A stretch of DNA of 64,000 nucleotides from positions 22,321,007-22,385,006 of the forward strand of contig CAMGYJ010000011.1 of assembly GCA_946122785.1 (NCBI GenBank). The letters run 5' to 3'. The stretch's first letter is position 1; each line of letters begins with the position of its first letter. The notes under the pieces were generated by a model that saw only the letters and a program-made list of their open reading frames with translations, was not told the DNA's origin and searched no databases. Below are positions 10,990 to 21,704 of the stretch, one piece after another. The position numbers and the translations under genes were made by a program. The stretch comes from Linum tenue. Taxonomy: Eukaryota > Streptophyta > Magnoliopsida > Malpighiales > Linaceae.

Positions 10990-11340
10990 ATAAGAATAAG
11001 GTATTTTGCGGTCGCAGTTAAAAATATTGCATGTTTTGAGGTTTGTGGTTAACTCGCAACTGCAATCGAACAACATGTAATCGCATTTTAACCAATTACT
11101 AACGTAGTTACCTATGGATAACCGCGATTAGTGCGATTAACCGTGACACAGTGGCACAACCATAGACCAAAATATCCTTAAACCATAAGAATAGTTAGTA
11201 ACATGGTTAATCACGGTTAACCGTTAACCACACTTTGCGGTTAGTGGTTAACTGCAAACCGTTTGCGGTGCGGTCGCAGTTGGCATTAATGGCTACATTT
11301 CGGTTGCGGTTAACCGCAACCGCACCGATTCCCGACCGTA
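10990..11340. mobile_element. hAT-type MITE-like sequence rich in GCGGTTAACCGC motifs
   Basis: The segment is dense in GCGGTT and AACCGC words in both orientations: TTGCGGTCGCAGTT near 10997, and GTTAACCGTTAACC, GTTTGCGGTGCGGTCGCAGTT and a perfect 22-bp palindrome at 11301-11322. This resembles the subterminal region of plant hAT MITEs, whose ends carry CGGTTTGCGGTT runs. Termini and an 8-bp duplication were not resolved. The next 290 bases (11341-11630) show nothing recognisable. Confidence 0.45.
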
Positions 11341-11630
11341 ATTTATTTGTTATTTGAAGCATGTATTTGAGTTGAGATAACATCTTCTCCACCATGACAA
11401 GGAAATTGCAACAACTTTCAATGAAGGGTCTGGAGAGAAGAATAAATGGGATTAAGACAGTCATGATTAAGATAATTGAGTTCTTCCGCATCCATTCTCA
11501 TAATGTTCAACTAAATTTCTTTACTACTTTATGAAGACTTTTTTAGAGTGCTTTGTGCTTCTTTAAACCTACTGCTAGGTCACTTTCTATTTGTGAATAT
11601 TTCACCCAAGTGTTTGACTTGGGTTCTTTA

Positions 11631-12144
11631 TATACTACTAGCAAAACCCCACTCGCTATCGCTTTGCGTATTACAGAAATAAATATTTTAAAGAGTAATA
11701 GTTTTATTGTTGACCCAAAAGTGAAAGTAATCTTATTTCATTCTTAATCATTTTTTTCATAAGTTTTTTTATTTACAATAGCATATGGTCGATGAACTTG
11801 CATAAGGTAGAGGGGTCGTTGAATAGATTATTTATGTTTAAACTTCTTTCATGACGCTAATGTTTCAATTTGTATGACTTTTTTTTTTTTGGTTTGAGGT
11901 AATCGTGGTTATCCTTTGTAAATTTTTTGGACTGAGTGCATGTTTGATGAGGTACAACTCGTATTGATCGGGTCAAATTAGGTTGGATACCATGGATTTG
12001 GGTTCCATTGTCTTTCTCAATCAAAAAGAAAAAGCGAATATGAAAAACACTAAAGCTAAAACTCGCTACCGACTCAAAACTCGTCAACACCAGGTTCAAC
12101 TTCCTTTGACCTGGTTGGACCGAGTTTTGGAAAAATTAGCACTT
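11631..12144. mobile_element. Helitron-like 5' segment (tentative)
   Basis: The sequence TATATACTACTAGCAAAACC at about 11630-11649, followed by CCACTCGCTATCGCTTTGCG, resembles the 5' end of plant Helitrons. It leads into the repeated block that starts at 12145. No Rep/helicase coding is present and the 3' CTRR end with hairpin was not identified, so the class is uncertain. Confidence 0.3.
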
Positions 12145-14352
12145 GACACAACACACCAATTACAAAAACAAATAAAACTCGCTCCCGTCGAAAACCTGTA
12201 AAATCAGATTCAAGTTGCTTTGGTCTGGTCGAATTAGGTTGTATACCCATGCGTTTGGACTCAATTGTCATTCTCAACCGAAAGGAAAAGATAAAAAATA
12301 TATTAAAGCGGATAAAAATCGCTCATGACCACGAACCCTCAACACTGCGTTAAACTCGTTTTGACCGGGTCGACCTAGTTTTAACAAATTCGCAATTTAC
12401 CCAACCTGTCAATTACAAAAGCGGATAAAACTCAATCTCGATACGAAACGTGTCAACGATGGATCATAGTTCAATTGTATTTCTCAACGAAAAGGAAAAT
12501 GAGAAATAAAAAATTAAAGCGTACAAAACGGGCTTTCTATCTAAAACTGGTCAACAACATGTGCAACTCGTTTTGAACAATTTTTTAAGAAATAACACTT
12601 GGTCCAACCTCCCAACTACAAAAGTGGATAAAGCTCGCTCACAATACAACACTCGTCAAAATCTTAGATTCGGGTTCAATTGTCTTCTCAACCAAAAGAA
12701 GAAGAAAAAAGAAATTTACAAATGCTAAAGTATGCTTCAAGTCGCTTTGACTGGATTGAATTAGGTTAGATACCCTTGGATTTGTGTTCAATTGTGATCA
12801 TGCTCAACAAAAAGGGAAAAAAGAAAGAAAAAACACTAAAGATGATGAAACTCGGTCCCGATACAAAAATCGTGGTAGCGGCCTTGGGAAACGGTGTTGG
12901 GGATAAACTTAGGATTCAGTCGACAATATTTCGAGATGGGCTGCAAAATGGTGGGCAAAGAAGATGAAAAAGACATGGACGAAAACCTAGCGAACATTAA
13001 CTAAACACAAAGGAGATGATTTGTGCAAAAAACCATAGACGAAAACGTAACGGACAATAATAAACACAAAGGCGATGATTTGTGCAAAAAGTCATAGACG
13101 AAAACCTAGCGAACAATAACTAAACACAAAGGTTGTAGAATGGAGAGTGGGGTAAAAGAGTGACTTGGTACTTCCCCACTTGTACTTGGTGGAGTGTGAG
13201 AGCCATAATGAATAGTAACCTACAACCTTGGCTTTTATATATTAAAATTCTCACCTGACACAACACGCCAATTAAAAATACAAATAAAACTCGCTCCCGC
13301 CGAAAACCTATAAAATCGAATTCAAGTTGCTTTGGTTAGGTCGAATTAGGTTGTATACCCATGCGTTCGGACTCAATTGTCATTCTCAAACGAAAGGAAA
13401 AAGATAAAAAACATACTAAAGCGGATAAAACTCGCTCATGACCCCAAACTCTCAACACTGCGTTAAACTCGTTTTGATCGAGTCGAACTAGTTTTAACAA
13501 ATTCGTAATTTACCCAACCTGTCAATTACAAGCGGATAAAACTTGATCTCGATACGAACCGCGTCAACGATGGATTAGAGTTCAAATGTCTTTGTCAACG
13601 AAAAGGAAAATTAAAAAAAAATTAAAGCGTACAAAACTCGCTTCCAATCTAAAACTGGTCGACAAGGTGTTCAACTCGCTTACAACAATTTTTTTAACAA
13701 ATTAACACTTGGTCCAACCTGCCAACTACAAAAGCGGATAAAGCTCGCTCACAATAACACACGTCAAAATCTTAGATTCGGGTTCAATTGTCTTCTCAAT
13801 CAAAAGAAGAAGAAAAAAGAAATTTACAAATGCTAAAGTTGGTTTCAAGTCGCTTTGACTGGATTGAATTAGGTTAGATACCCATGAATTTGTGTTAAAT
13901 TGTGATCATGCTCAACAAAAAGGGGAAAAAGAAAGAAAAAAAATGCTAAAGAAGGTGAAACTCAGTCCTGATACAAAAATCGTGGTAGAGGCCTTGGTAA
14001 ACGCTGGTGGGGAACAACTTAGGATTCCGTCGACAATATTTCGAGATGGGCTGCAAAATGGTGGGCAAAGGAGATGAAAAAGCCATGGACAAAAACCTAG
14101 CGAACAATAACTAAACACAAAGGCGATGATTTGTGCAAAAATCCATAGACGAAAACCTAACGGACAATAATAAACAAAAAAGAGATGATTTGTGCAAAAA
14201 ACCATAAACGAAAACCTAGCAAACAATAACTAAACACAAAGTTTGTAGAATGGAGAGTAGGGTAAAAGAATGACTAGGTATTTACCCACTTGCACTTGGT
14301 GGAGTGTTAGAGCCACTAATGAATAGTAACCTACAACCTTGGCTTTTATATA
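12145..14352. repeat. 1,112-bp tandem repeat, two copies
   Basis: GACACAACACACCAATTA at 12145 recurs at 13257, and the two following blocks align for their whole length, each ending in CTTGGCTTTTATATATTAA. Each block contains degenerate internal subrepeats built on 'aaagcggataaaactcgctc' and 'cgggttcaattgtcttctcaa' phrases, so the array is itself made of older, diverged units. Several short open frames at equivalent positions in the two copies are not convincing genes. Confidence 0.85.
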
Positions 14353-15422
14353 TTAATCGAGATGGGTTGCAAAATAGTGGGCAGAGGAGATGAAAAGCCA
14401 TGGACGAAAACCTAGGAAACAATAACTAAACACAAAGGCGATGATTTGTGCTAAAAGTCATAGACGAAAACCTAACGAACAATAATAAACAGAAAAGCGA
14501 TGATTTGTGCAAAAAACTATAGACGTAAACCTAGCTAACAATAACTAAACACAAAGATTGTAGAATGTAGAGTGGGGTAAAAGAATGAGTTGGTACTTCC
14601 CCACTTGCACTAGGTAGAGTGTGAGAGCCACTAATGAATAGTAACCTACAACCTTGGCTTTTATATATTAAACCTAACGAACAATAATAAACACAAAAGT
14701 GATTATTTGTGCAAAAAGCCATAGACGAAAACCTAGCGAACAATAACTAAACACAAAGGTCGTAGAATGGAGAGTGGGGTAAAAGAATGACTTGGTACTT
14801 ACCCACTTGCACTTGACTTTTATATATTAATCGAGATGGGCTGCAAAATGGTGGGATGAGCTGCAAAATGGTGGGCAAGGGAGATGAAAATGCCATGGAC
14901 GAAAACCTAGCGAACAATAACTAAACACAAAGGAGATGATTTGTGCAAAAAAACCATAGACGAAAACCTAACGAACACTAATAAACACAAAAGCGATGAT
15001 TTGTGCAAAAAGTCATAGACGAAAACCTACCAAACAATAACTAAACACAAAGGATGTAGAATGTAGAGTGGGATAAAAGAATGACTTGGTACTTCCCCAG
15101 TTGCACTTGGTGGAGTGTTAGAGCCATTAATGAATAGTATTCTACAACCTTGGCTTTATATATTAATTAATAACTAAACACAAAGGCGATGATTTGTGCA
15201 AAAAGCCATAGACGAAAACCTAACGAACAATAATAAACACAAAAGCGATGATTTGTGCTAAAAGCCATAGACGAAAACCTAGTGAATAATAACTAATAAA
15301 CACAAAGGTTGTAGAATGGTGAGTGGGGTGAAAGAATCACTTGGTACTTCCTCACTTGCACTTGGTGGAGTGTGAGAGCCACTAATGAATAGTAACCTAC
15401 AACCTTTGCTTTTATATATTAA
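12960..15422. repeat. 60-bp minisatellite plus reiterated terminal block
   Basis: Units of about 60 bp (GATGATTTGTGCAAAAA, then CCATAGACGAAAACCTA, then a CGAACAATAACTAAACACAAAGG-type ending) occur about fifteen times in groups of one to three. Each group is followed by the same block: TGGAGAGTGGGGTAAAAGA, CCACTTGCACTTGGTGGAGT and CTTTTATATATTAA. Blocks end near 13246, 14355, 14671, 14832, 15168 and 15422, so the tail of the 1,112-bp unit has been amplified separately. Confidence 0.8.
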
Positions 15423-15446
15423 TATACACTCCGCCAAGTGCAAGTG
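15353..15446. repeat. Imperfect 21-bp inverted repeat at the end of the array
   Basis: CACTTGCACTTGGTGGAGTGT at 15353-15373 pairs with 15426-15446 with one mismatch across a 52-base loop containing the last TATATATTAA. Earlier blocks contain only the left arm. Confidence 0.7.
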
Positions 15447-15724
15447 TCGAAGAAAAGTAGTAATTATTTAAGGGCTTGCTATTTGCCGCCAACAAAAAAA
15501 AAAGTATATATGTACATCTTTGGTTAAGGAGATTCACAATCTACAACATATCCAATTTTCAGAAAACGTATTGAATCAGAAAAAATTGACGCTCGCCTGG
15601 AAATCATCGGGAAAGCCGATCCTCGACGTAAACTGCGGACACGCATCCATGAATCATCACTAAGCAGGTGCGTCAATTTTTTGTAGTTTCGAACAATTTT
15701 TCCGACGATTTCCAATGAACATAC

Positions 15725-15950
15725 GGCGGGCCGAAATTTTTCAGCGGCCGGAACCTGGCCGGGCCGAAAATTTCAGGCGGCTGGAACCACACCGGGGCGA
15801 TAGAAATTTGTGGCTAGAGCCAGGCTGAGCCACAAAATGTTTTCGGCTCAGCCTGGCTCCAGCCACCGATTTCCGTCGACCCTGCCTGGTTCCGGCCGCC
15901 GGAAATTTTCGGCCATGCCAGGTTCCGACCGCCGGAAAATATCGACCCAC
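15725..15950. repeat. GC-rich degenerate repeat block inside the MULE
   Basis: Diverged repeats of a GGAACCTGGCCGGGCCGAAA type occur in both orientations, including an inverted pair around GCCAGGCTGAGCC and GGCTCAGCCTGGC near 15822-15860. Its counterpart near 18700-18860 has similar words. Confidence 0.55.
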
Positions 15951-15974
15951 AGTCTGTGTTTGGAATTTTTCGGA

Positions 15975-16185
15975 AAAATTCGATTTTAGGAGTTGAATTT
16001 AGCGCTTTAGAGATGAATTTAGCGTGTAAGAATTGAAGTTAGAGTTTAGGAGTTGAATTTAGCGTTTAAGACTTGAATTTAGTGTTTAGGAGTTGAATTT
16101 AGCGTGTAAGTATTGAATTTAGAATTGAATTTAGAGTTTATGAGTTGAATTTAGCGATTAAGACTTGAAATTAGCGTTTAGGTTC
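15975..16185. repeat. Minisatellite, GGAGTTGAATTTAGCG units
   Basis: Alternating units of about 16-17 bp (TTTAGGAGTTGAATTTAGCG, TAAGACTTGAATTTAG) repeat about a dozen times with substitutions, just upstream of the transposase frame. Confidence 0.75.
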
Positions 16186-16224
16186 ACATGAATATTGATG
16201 TGTTATATTGTAATTGTAGCAAAA

Positions 16225-17300
16225 ATGTCAGAGTGGTTACCGGTCGATCATGATTACACACAGGAATTTGAGAATGGGATTCATTATGCAAGTGTGGAGT
16301 TAGCTGAGTTAGCTGCAAAAGTAATCGCTCAGGAGTGTGGGTTCTTTATTATTAGAGGAGCATGGAAACCGAATACTACAACACTACATCCTGTTACTGC
16401 CCTCTGTATGTTTTGCGACAGAAACAATAGTATCGTTAAGTCTTATAAACCAGACCCTACGAAGAAGATGCGTGGGAATATTAGTTCGAAGGGTACTGAT
16501 TGCCAGTTTTCAGATATGTATTAAGGAAGTATGGCAAGAGAATGGTCCAAACACATGGGTCATAGTAGGAGTGACAAGTCGTGTAACCGGAGCTAATAGA
16601 GGGTTTCACAACCATGAAAAGGTGTTGTATCCAGAACATCACCGACACAACAAACAGTTTAGTGAGGCTGAAAAAGAGAGGTTAAGATTAATGAGGAAGG
16701 TGAGGGTAAGACCAAATCAGCAGAAGACGACACTCAATACTGAAGGGGGTGTGCATCATGATATCAAACAGATGTACAACAGAAATTACAAGACAAGATT
16801 GGATGAGATGGGTGAAATGGATGCGATATAGTTTGCGCTTCAAAGAAGGTGGTCCGCTTGCTTCTGTTCCTGTGGTTTTCCCTCTCCCACATACTGTCCA
16901 CCTACTATGTTTATGGCACGTCAACAACTATGTGAAGAAAATGTTTGAGCAATTACTGGGTGGAATTGTAAAAAGAGAGGTAGCACAAGCGGTATGGAAG
17001 AAATATTTCGACAAAGCTGCATGGAGTTGGACCAAGGAGGGTTTTCTTCAAAAGATTAATGAGTTTGAGAGGGTCTGGACAGAGAAGTACATAAAAATGG
17101 TCGACTACGTGCGAGGTGAGTGGTTGCCTCATCACACAATGTGGGCAAAGTGCTACACGAACCATGTGTTTCATCTTGGTAACACGAGTTCGAATAGAGT
17201 TGAGTCATCTCATTCTTCATTCAAGACTTTCCTTGTGTCTGGTAGAGGAGCGATTGACACTTGTTTTGCGAAGAACCACAACCACAACAAGTACGAATGT
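16225..17300 (+). pseudogene. MULE transposase (FAR1-like), frame-broken and core-deleted
   Basis: A plausible start is ATG at 16225. The N-terminal part has the FAR1/MULE DNA-binding layout: GFFIIRGAWKPN, a cysteine motif LCMFCDR, then after a frameshift near 16510 the FHNHE zinc-binding end and the linker SEAEKERLRLMRKVRVRPNQ. After a stop at 16831 and another frame change, the C-terminal part appears: HLLCLWHVNNYVKKMF and HLGNTSSNRVESSHSSFK, both typical of MULE transposases. The intervening DDE catalytic domain is missing, so the enzyme could not work. It would have mobilised the surrounding element in the nucleus. Confidence 0.75.
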
Positions 17301-18326
17301 GCCTCTGTTACATGTGTCCCGTTCACCGACAAGTATCTTGACGCCATCTCCGCAAGAAAACCACCCTTGTTGTACCACTTACCCTTACTAACATATCCAG
17401 GGTCCTCCGACCGACCACTCAGCTGATCCGAGTTCATCCCAAGAAGCGCACACAAACCCACCTCCAGATGGTCACACTGCGCAAAAGTCCTACTCATCAG
17501 GCGTCCCTCAACAGGAATCTTCAGTAAGTACTGAACATCGTGGAGGAGGATCGTTATCTCTCTAAAAGGCAAGTGGAAGGTGTTCGTGTCTGGCTGCCAC
17601 CTCTCTACAAAAGCTGAGATCAAAGCCTCGTCAATCACTATCTTGCGGAACATAGAGTAGATCAGGTGCTGGAGACTTGAGTGCTGAACCAGATCCTCCG
17701 CAAGAACATGTGTAAACACGTAGCTACCCAGATACTCAACCGGCGATTTACGACTGTAGCAACTGATGACCCCTCGATCTACAATCCCTGTCCAAAGCGC
17801 ATAGGCAGCGTGGCCACGAAAGCTCCTAATGAGGCTAGGATCCGTAGGTCCACCAGGACACTCACCAACAAGCTCTCATGGTGGAGGACCACTCGAACGT
17901 CCTCTCCTACTCCATCCAGTCCTGGAGCTCTCTGTTTCTTCACGAGCAGGTGTATGAACCGCCCAGCTCGGTCCCTATACATAGCAGGACGTGATGTTGT
18001 CGTACAAGATGACACTCATCCAAGTCCACGCGTAGGTGGAGGGACCTGGATATCCTCATCAGTATTGTCCTTATCAAACTCAGTGGAGACCACTCTCGAT
18101 GCAGCAACCTGGTTCCTCTCATGGGAATCAGACGCCCCGGTAATGCCGAACGAGCAACTACAGTAGGAGCCTCTAACTCATCCTCCCCTAAATTTGCCTC
18201 TGACTGATGTCCAATATGTCGAGAGTGCTTCTTCTCCTTTTTCTTTTTAGGCACCTTCCTTCGTGTTAATGCATCAACAATCCTACCATCGAATCTAGGC
18301 AACTCACTTCCAATCGCATCATCCAT
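17300..18326 (-). pseudogene. Plant mobile domain (MAIN/MAIL-type PMD) pseudogene inside the MULE
   Basis: The minus-strand frame begins with ATG at 18326 (MDDAIGSELPRFDGR), then a basic stretch KVPKKKKEKKH. After at least one frameshift and in-frame stops (one a TGA near 17877 that could derive from CGA), the PMD core is clear. It reads GGPTDPSLIRSFRGHAAYAL, then FVERWQPDTNTFHLPF and REITILLHDVQYLLKIPVEG, which match the conserved PMD signature of a (V/A)ERWRPET.TFHLP.GE.TITL.DV-type block. PMD proteins include Arabidopsis MAIN and MAIL1, nuclear factors needed for genome stability and silencing, and the domain also occurs inside Mutator-like and gypsy transposons. Here it runs convergent to and slightly overlaps the transposase remnant. 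Confidence 0.7.
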
Positions 18327-18339
18327 ATCTAATTATCTA

Positions 18340-18690
18340 CAAATTAACACAATATCATACTTAGATGCGCACTAATTAATTAATTTTCTATTAACTAATG
18401 TACTGAATATTAACATTAATTGTTAATTCATCACTAATTAATTAATTTACTATTAACTAATGTAAGTAATTAAACATTCACACCAATCGAAATACACTAA
18501 TTGCTAATTTCTATTAACTAATGTACTTAACATTAACATTAATTGTTAAATCAATCACTAATTAATTAATTTTCTATTAACTAATCTAAGTAATTAAACA
18601 TTCATAAACCAATTTAAATAAATATTAACACTAATTGCTAATTTCTATTAACTAATTAAGTAATTTTTTATTGACTAATTAATTAACATA
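18340..18690. repeat. AT-rich tandem repeat upstream of the PMD start
   Basis: The phrases CACTAATTAATTAATTTTCT, ATTAACTAATGTA and TAATTAAACATTCA recur at a spacing of about 55-65 bases, with three higher-order copies of about 115 bp. No coding. Confidence 0.65.
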
Positions 18691-19344
18691 TTAAATTAAA
18701 TTGCCTGCGAAATCCGGTAGGGCCGAAATAAATCTGCGGCCGGTTCGTCGCCGGACCGAAAAAGTTTTGCGGCCCGACGGCGCCCCGACCGCAAATGTGT
18801 TTTGGCTCGTCGGCGTCCCGACCATTATTTTTTTCGGCCCGCCGTGTTTCTCGCCGGAAAACTGGAAAATTTACCGAAAAATTAAACTTAATTGTTTTTC
18901 GACGATTGAGGGCTACGGGAGGTTGGCCGACGACGGAGGAACGGTGCCGGCGATGGAGGCACTGAGCTCGACGACAGAAGTTTTTGTTGGTATCCGAATT
19001 TATAGAATGAAAGGAAGGGAAAATTCAAAATTTGAATTCAAATTTTTTTAGTTGGCGGCAAATAGACGTTCACATTATTTATGTTCAATCAGACCAACAG
19101 ACTGCACAGAAAGCTAGTAGATAGAAAATGCCAGTTCCCTAGTTTACTCTTTTCTTGGTTGTTTATGCTTTATGCCGAGTTTTATACTCTCCATAAAATA
19201 GTACTATTTGTGAATCGATTTCATTAGCAAAGTTTTCATCCATATATTTATTTTTTTCTGAGTAGTTTACATTTAAGATCTCAAACCCCTTTCTACTTCA
19301 TTGAGCATGGATCCACTTAGGAGTGGAAGGACATTACCAATTCA

Positions 19345-20650
19345 GGATAAAATACGTTGGATACCACTTAAATTTGAGAATTGGCGCAAACATATCACTT
19401 AAATTTGAATAGAGCGTTGGGTACCACTGAACTCTATTATTTATGCACCCCGTACCACTTAAGTTTAATGTTAGGTGCATTCTGTTAAAGTTAACAGAAT
19501 ATTCTTGGAATATTATGTTTTCAAAATTTTTTAATTGGTCCTTCTACTTTTCTTATTGTAAAAAATCATTTTGACTTATGAAAACATCAATTTTTATTAT
19601 TTAGGTTGTATCCTCTTTTGAAGAATTTATACCAAATTAATTTTGAATAGAAAATTTAGAATCAACTATCATTATATGTATTTTCAATTATCATTATGTT
19701 TTCTAATAATTCAATTATTTTCAAAAGCAAATATATCCTATAAATTCTATTTAGTTGGAATCCTCTTTTGAAGACTTTGATACCAAACCAATTTTTGAAT
19801 AGGAATTGTAGAATCAATTATCATTATAATTATTTTCAATTACCATTATATGTTATAATAATCGAATAATTTGCCGAAGCAAATATATACTATGAATTCT
19901 ATATCGATATAAATAATCTGAGGATGTTATATTTAATTCTCGTACATCATGCTGGTGTTGTATAATTTTCTATGTTAAATATCCTTGTAATTTTCTAATA
20001 TTATATTTTAGATGTTCCATATTAATTAAATTTACTAATTCTAATTCTCTTCCTATAGTCGTATTTTCTTTTCAAGATTTGTTACGCAATGTTGTAGATT
20101 TTATTTATTTATTACTTGGTTACTTCGGTTCTCTTTTCTTTCTAAATTTTCTTCAATTACTGGAATATGTTTAATTCTTTCTGACTGGATTTCATTTATC
20201 CTTCTTTGGTCTTGATGTATTGATGATCGACTAGGTTCTATTTTAACTATTTTTAATAGTACTTCTAATTGGATTAGCTATTTAAATAGATCTTCTAATA
20301 TTAATTTTAAATATTTATTATTATATTCTGTATATTTATTCTTCTTCTTGATATTTTTTTATTATTTTTAATAATTTATCTATTTTATTGTCAATTTTAA
20401 TTTGTCATTTTAGTAATATTATGTTTAGAAGGTTTTTTAATTTCTATATTAGATAAAAACTTGTTGAAATCTATTTTTGGATGTTTTTCAAAGTTTTGGG
20501 TACCAAAAAGTAATTAAAATTTTGGGTTGGATGGAAAACTAGACGGATGTACATTTTGGCAACTATAATGGTACCCGGCGCCCTATTCAAATTTAAGTAA
20601 TATATATGCCCCAATTCTTAAATTTATGTGGTGCCCGAGGTATCTTACCC
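19345..20650. mobile_element. Non-autonomous long-TIR element with perfect 10-bp target duplication (MULE-like)
   Basis: The left end (GGATAAAATACGTTGGATAC and onward for about 95 bases) is inverted at the right end (complement of 20555-20650), with about 85 percent identity by eye. Flanking both ends is the identical decamer TACCAATTCA (19335-19344 and 20651-20660). Long TIRs plus a 9-11-bp duplication are typical of Mutator-like elements. The AT-rich interior has no gene, but holds a 150-bp-period two-copy tandem repeat (TCCTCTTTTGAAGA at 19611 and 19761). Confidence 0.85.
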
Positions 20651-20761
20651 TACCAATTCAAGTGTTTCACTTGTGGTGTGGTTGTTCGTATACTTGCATT
20701 TCATGTCTGTAATTTACGTTTTGACGGATTGTTTTATTTTTATATGTAGATAAGGCATTAA

Positions 20762-21240
20762 GACCAACTCAATTGCAAGCCCCCAAATTTGGGGATCTTC
20801 ATCCCCAAATTTGGGGTTCATCCCCATTTTCTTTTATTTTGCTCCAATGCTACATCCTCTATATTTGGAGATCTCCATTTTTTAAGTTTTTCATTTTCTT
20901 AAAAATGTACTTAAAATTTTTGTTGACAAAAAATGATTGACCTAATTTGGGTTTACACACAACACTTGAAAATTATTGATCTAATTAAACCCCTAACTAA
21001 TTCCCTAATTAAACCCCAATTAACCCTTAAAATCTTAAAAAGAAAAAGAAACGCCACGTGGCGGACTTTAGGGAGTCTCTATATTTGGGGGAACCCCCAT
21101 TTCGACCCCCAAATTTGGGGATCCTTTTGGAGATCTTCCCCAAATATAGAGACTCCTCCATTTATAGAGGCTCCATTGGAGCCAACTTTCCCCCAAATAT
21201 AGAGGCTCCCTCATTTATAGAGACTCCATTGGAGTTAGCC
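20762..21240. mobile_element. PIF/Harbinger-type MITE (479 bp)
   Basis: The element begins GACCAACTC and ends GAGTTAGCC, which are near-complementary termini, and is flanked by TAA on both sides (20759-20761 and 21241-21243), the usual Harbinger target. It is full of hairpin words: the perfect palindrome CCCCAAATTTGGGG twice, and repeats of CCCCAAATATAGAGACTCC and CCATTGGAG near the right end. Confidence 0.75.
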
Positions 21241-21544
21241 TAAGGATGATATAGATGTGTTTTCTTTATAAGGTATTTATTATTTGAGAGATTCAATATG
21301 AGACATCCATTTTCAATTCTTGAATTTAGCGTTTCCATGCTCGATTCGCATCAAACCATATTCGTGATTAACCCTAGCTGCCCTATGAAAAGTCAAAAAC
21401 TCGTACAAGTTTTAACAGCTAAAAAATCTGCACATACTATAATACGCCGAAGGGAAAAACGGGAGCCCCATTTCAAATTTCCTGCAACGAGAGTGAAAGT
21501 AGGAAGGACATTTTGGTCTTCACAATTACATTTTTTTATTCATT

Positions 21545-21640
21545 AAAAAGACACGTACTGGGATTCGAACCATGACCATTTTAAAGAAAAACAACGATCA
21601 TAACCAATCACACTAAGTACATTTGTTGTATCTTTTTAAA
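21545..21640 (-). mobile_element. tRNA-derived SINE-like fragment
   Basis: On the minus strand a B box GGTTCGAATCCC (complement of 21560-21571) follows an A-box-like TAGTGTGATTGGTTATGATC about 50 bases upstream, with ACGTG and a T-rich tail downstream. This is the internal Pol III promoter pattern of SINEs and decayed tRNA genes. No folded tRNA can be drawn. Confidence 0.4.
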
Positions 21641-21704
21641 TTAAAAATATATATTAGCAGGGAGGAAAAAACTCTTCCCCCCATTTCAAATTCCCTGCTG
21701 CAGG

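Larger units (their letters stand above)
15479..19065. mobile_element. Mutator-like element (MULE) carrying a plant-mobile-domain sequence
   Basis: Both ends carry a perfect 15-bp inverted repeat, CTATTTGCCGCCAAC (15479-15493 and complement at 19051-19065), followed by A-runs. Inside are a plus-strand FAR1/MULE-type transposase remnant and a minus-strand plant-mobile-domain pseudogene. Near both ends lie GC-rich segments containing CGGCGGGCCGAAA (about 15725 and about 18835). I found no matching 9-bp target duplication next to the 15-bp repeat. Either the true termini lie slightly outside it or the flanks have decayed. Confidence 0.7.

Noticed and set aside
12776..14077. Short paired open frames at equivalent positions of the 1,112-bp repeat
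   Set aside because: They are repeat copies with different frames and lysine-rich low complexity, not conserved proteins.
11940..15440. CRISPR array or centromeric satellite
   Set aside because: The repeats are contiguous, diverged and plant transposon-like, with no unique spacers; the unit and its low copy number do not suit a centromere array.
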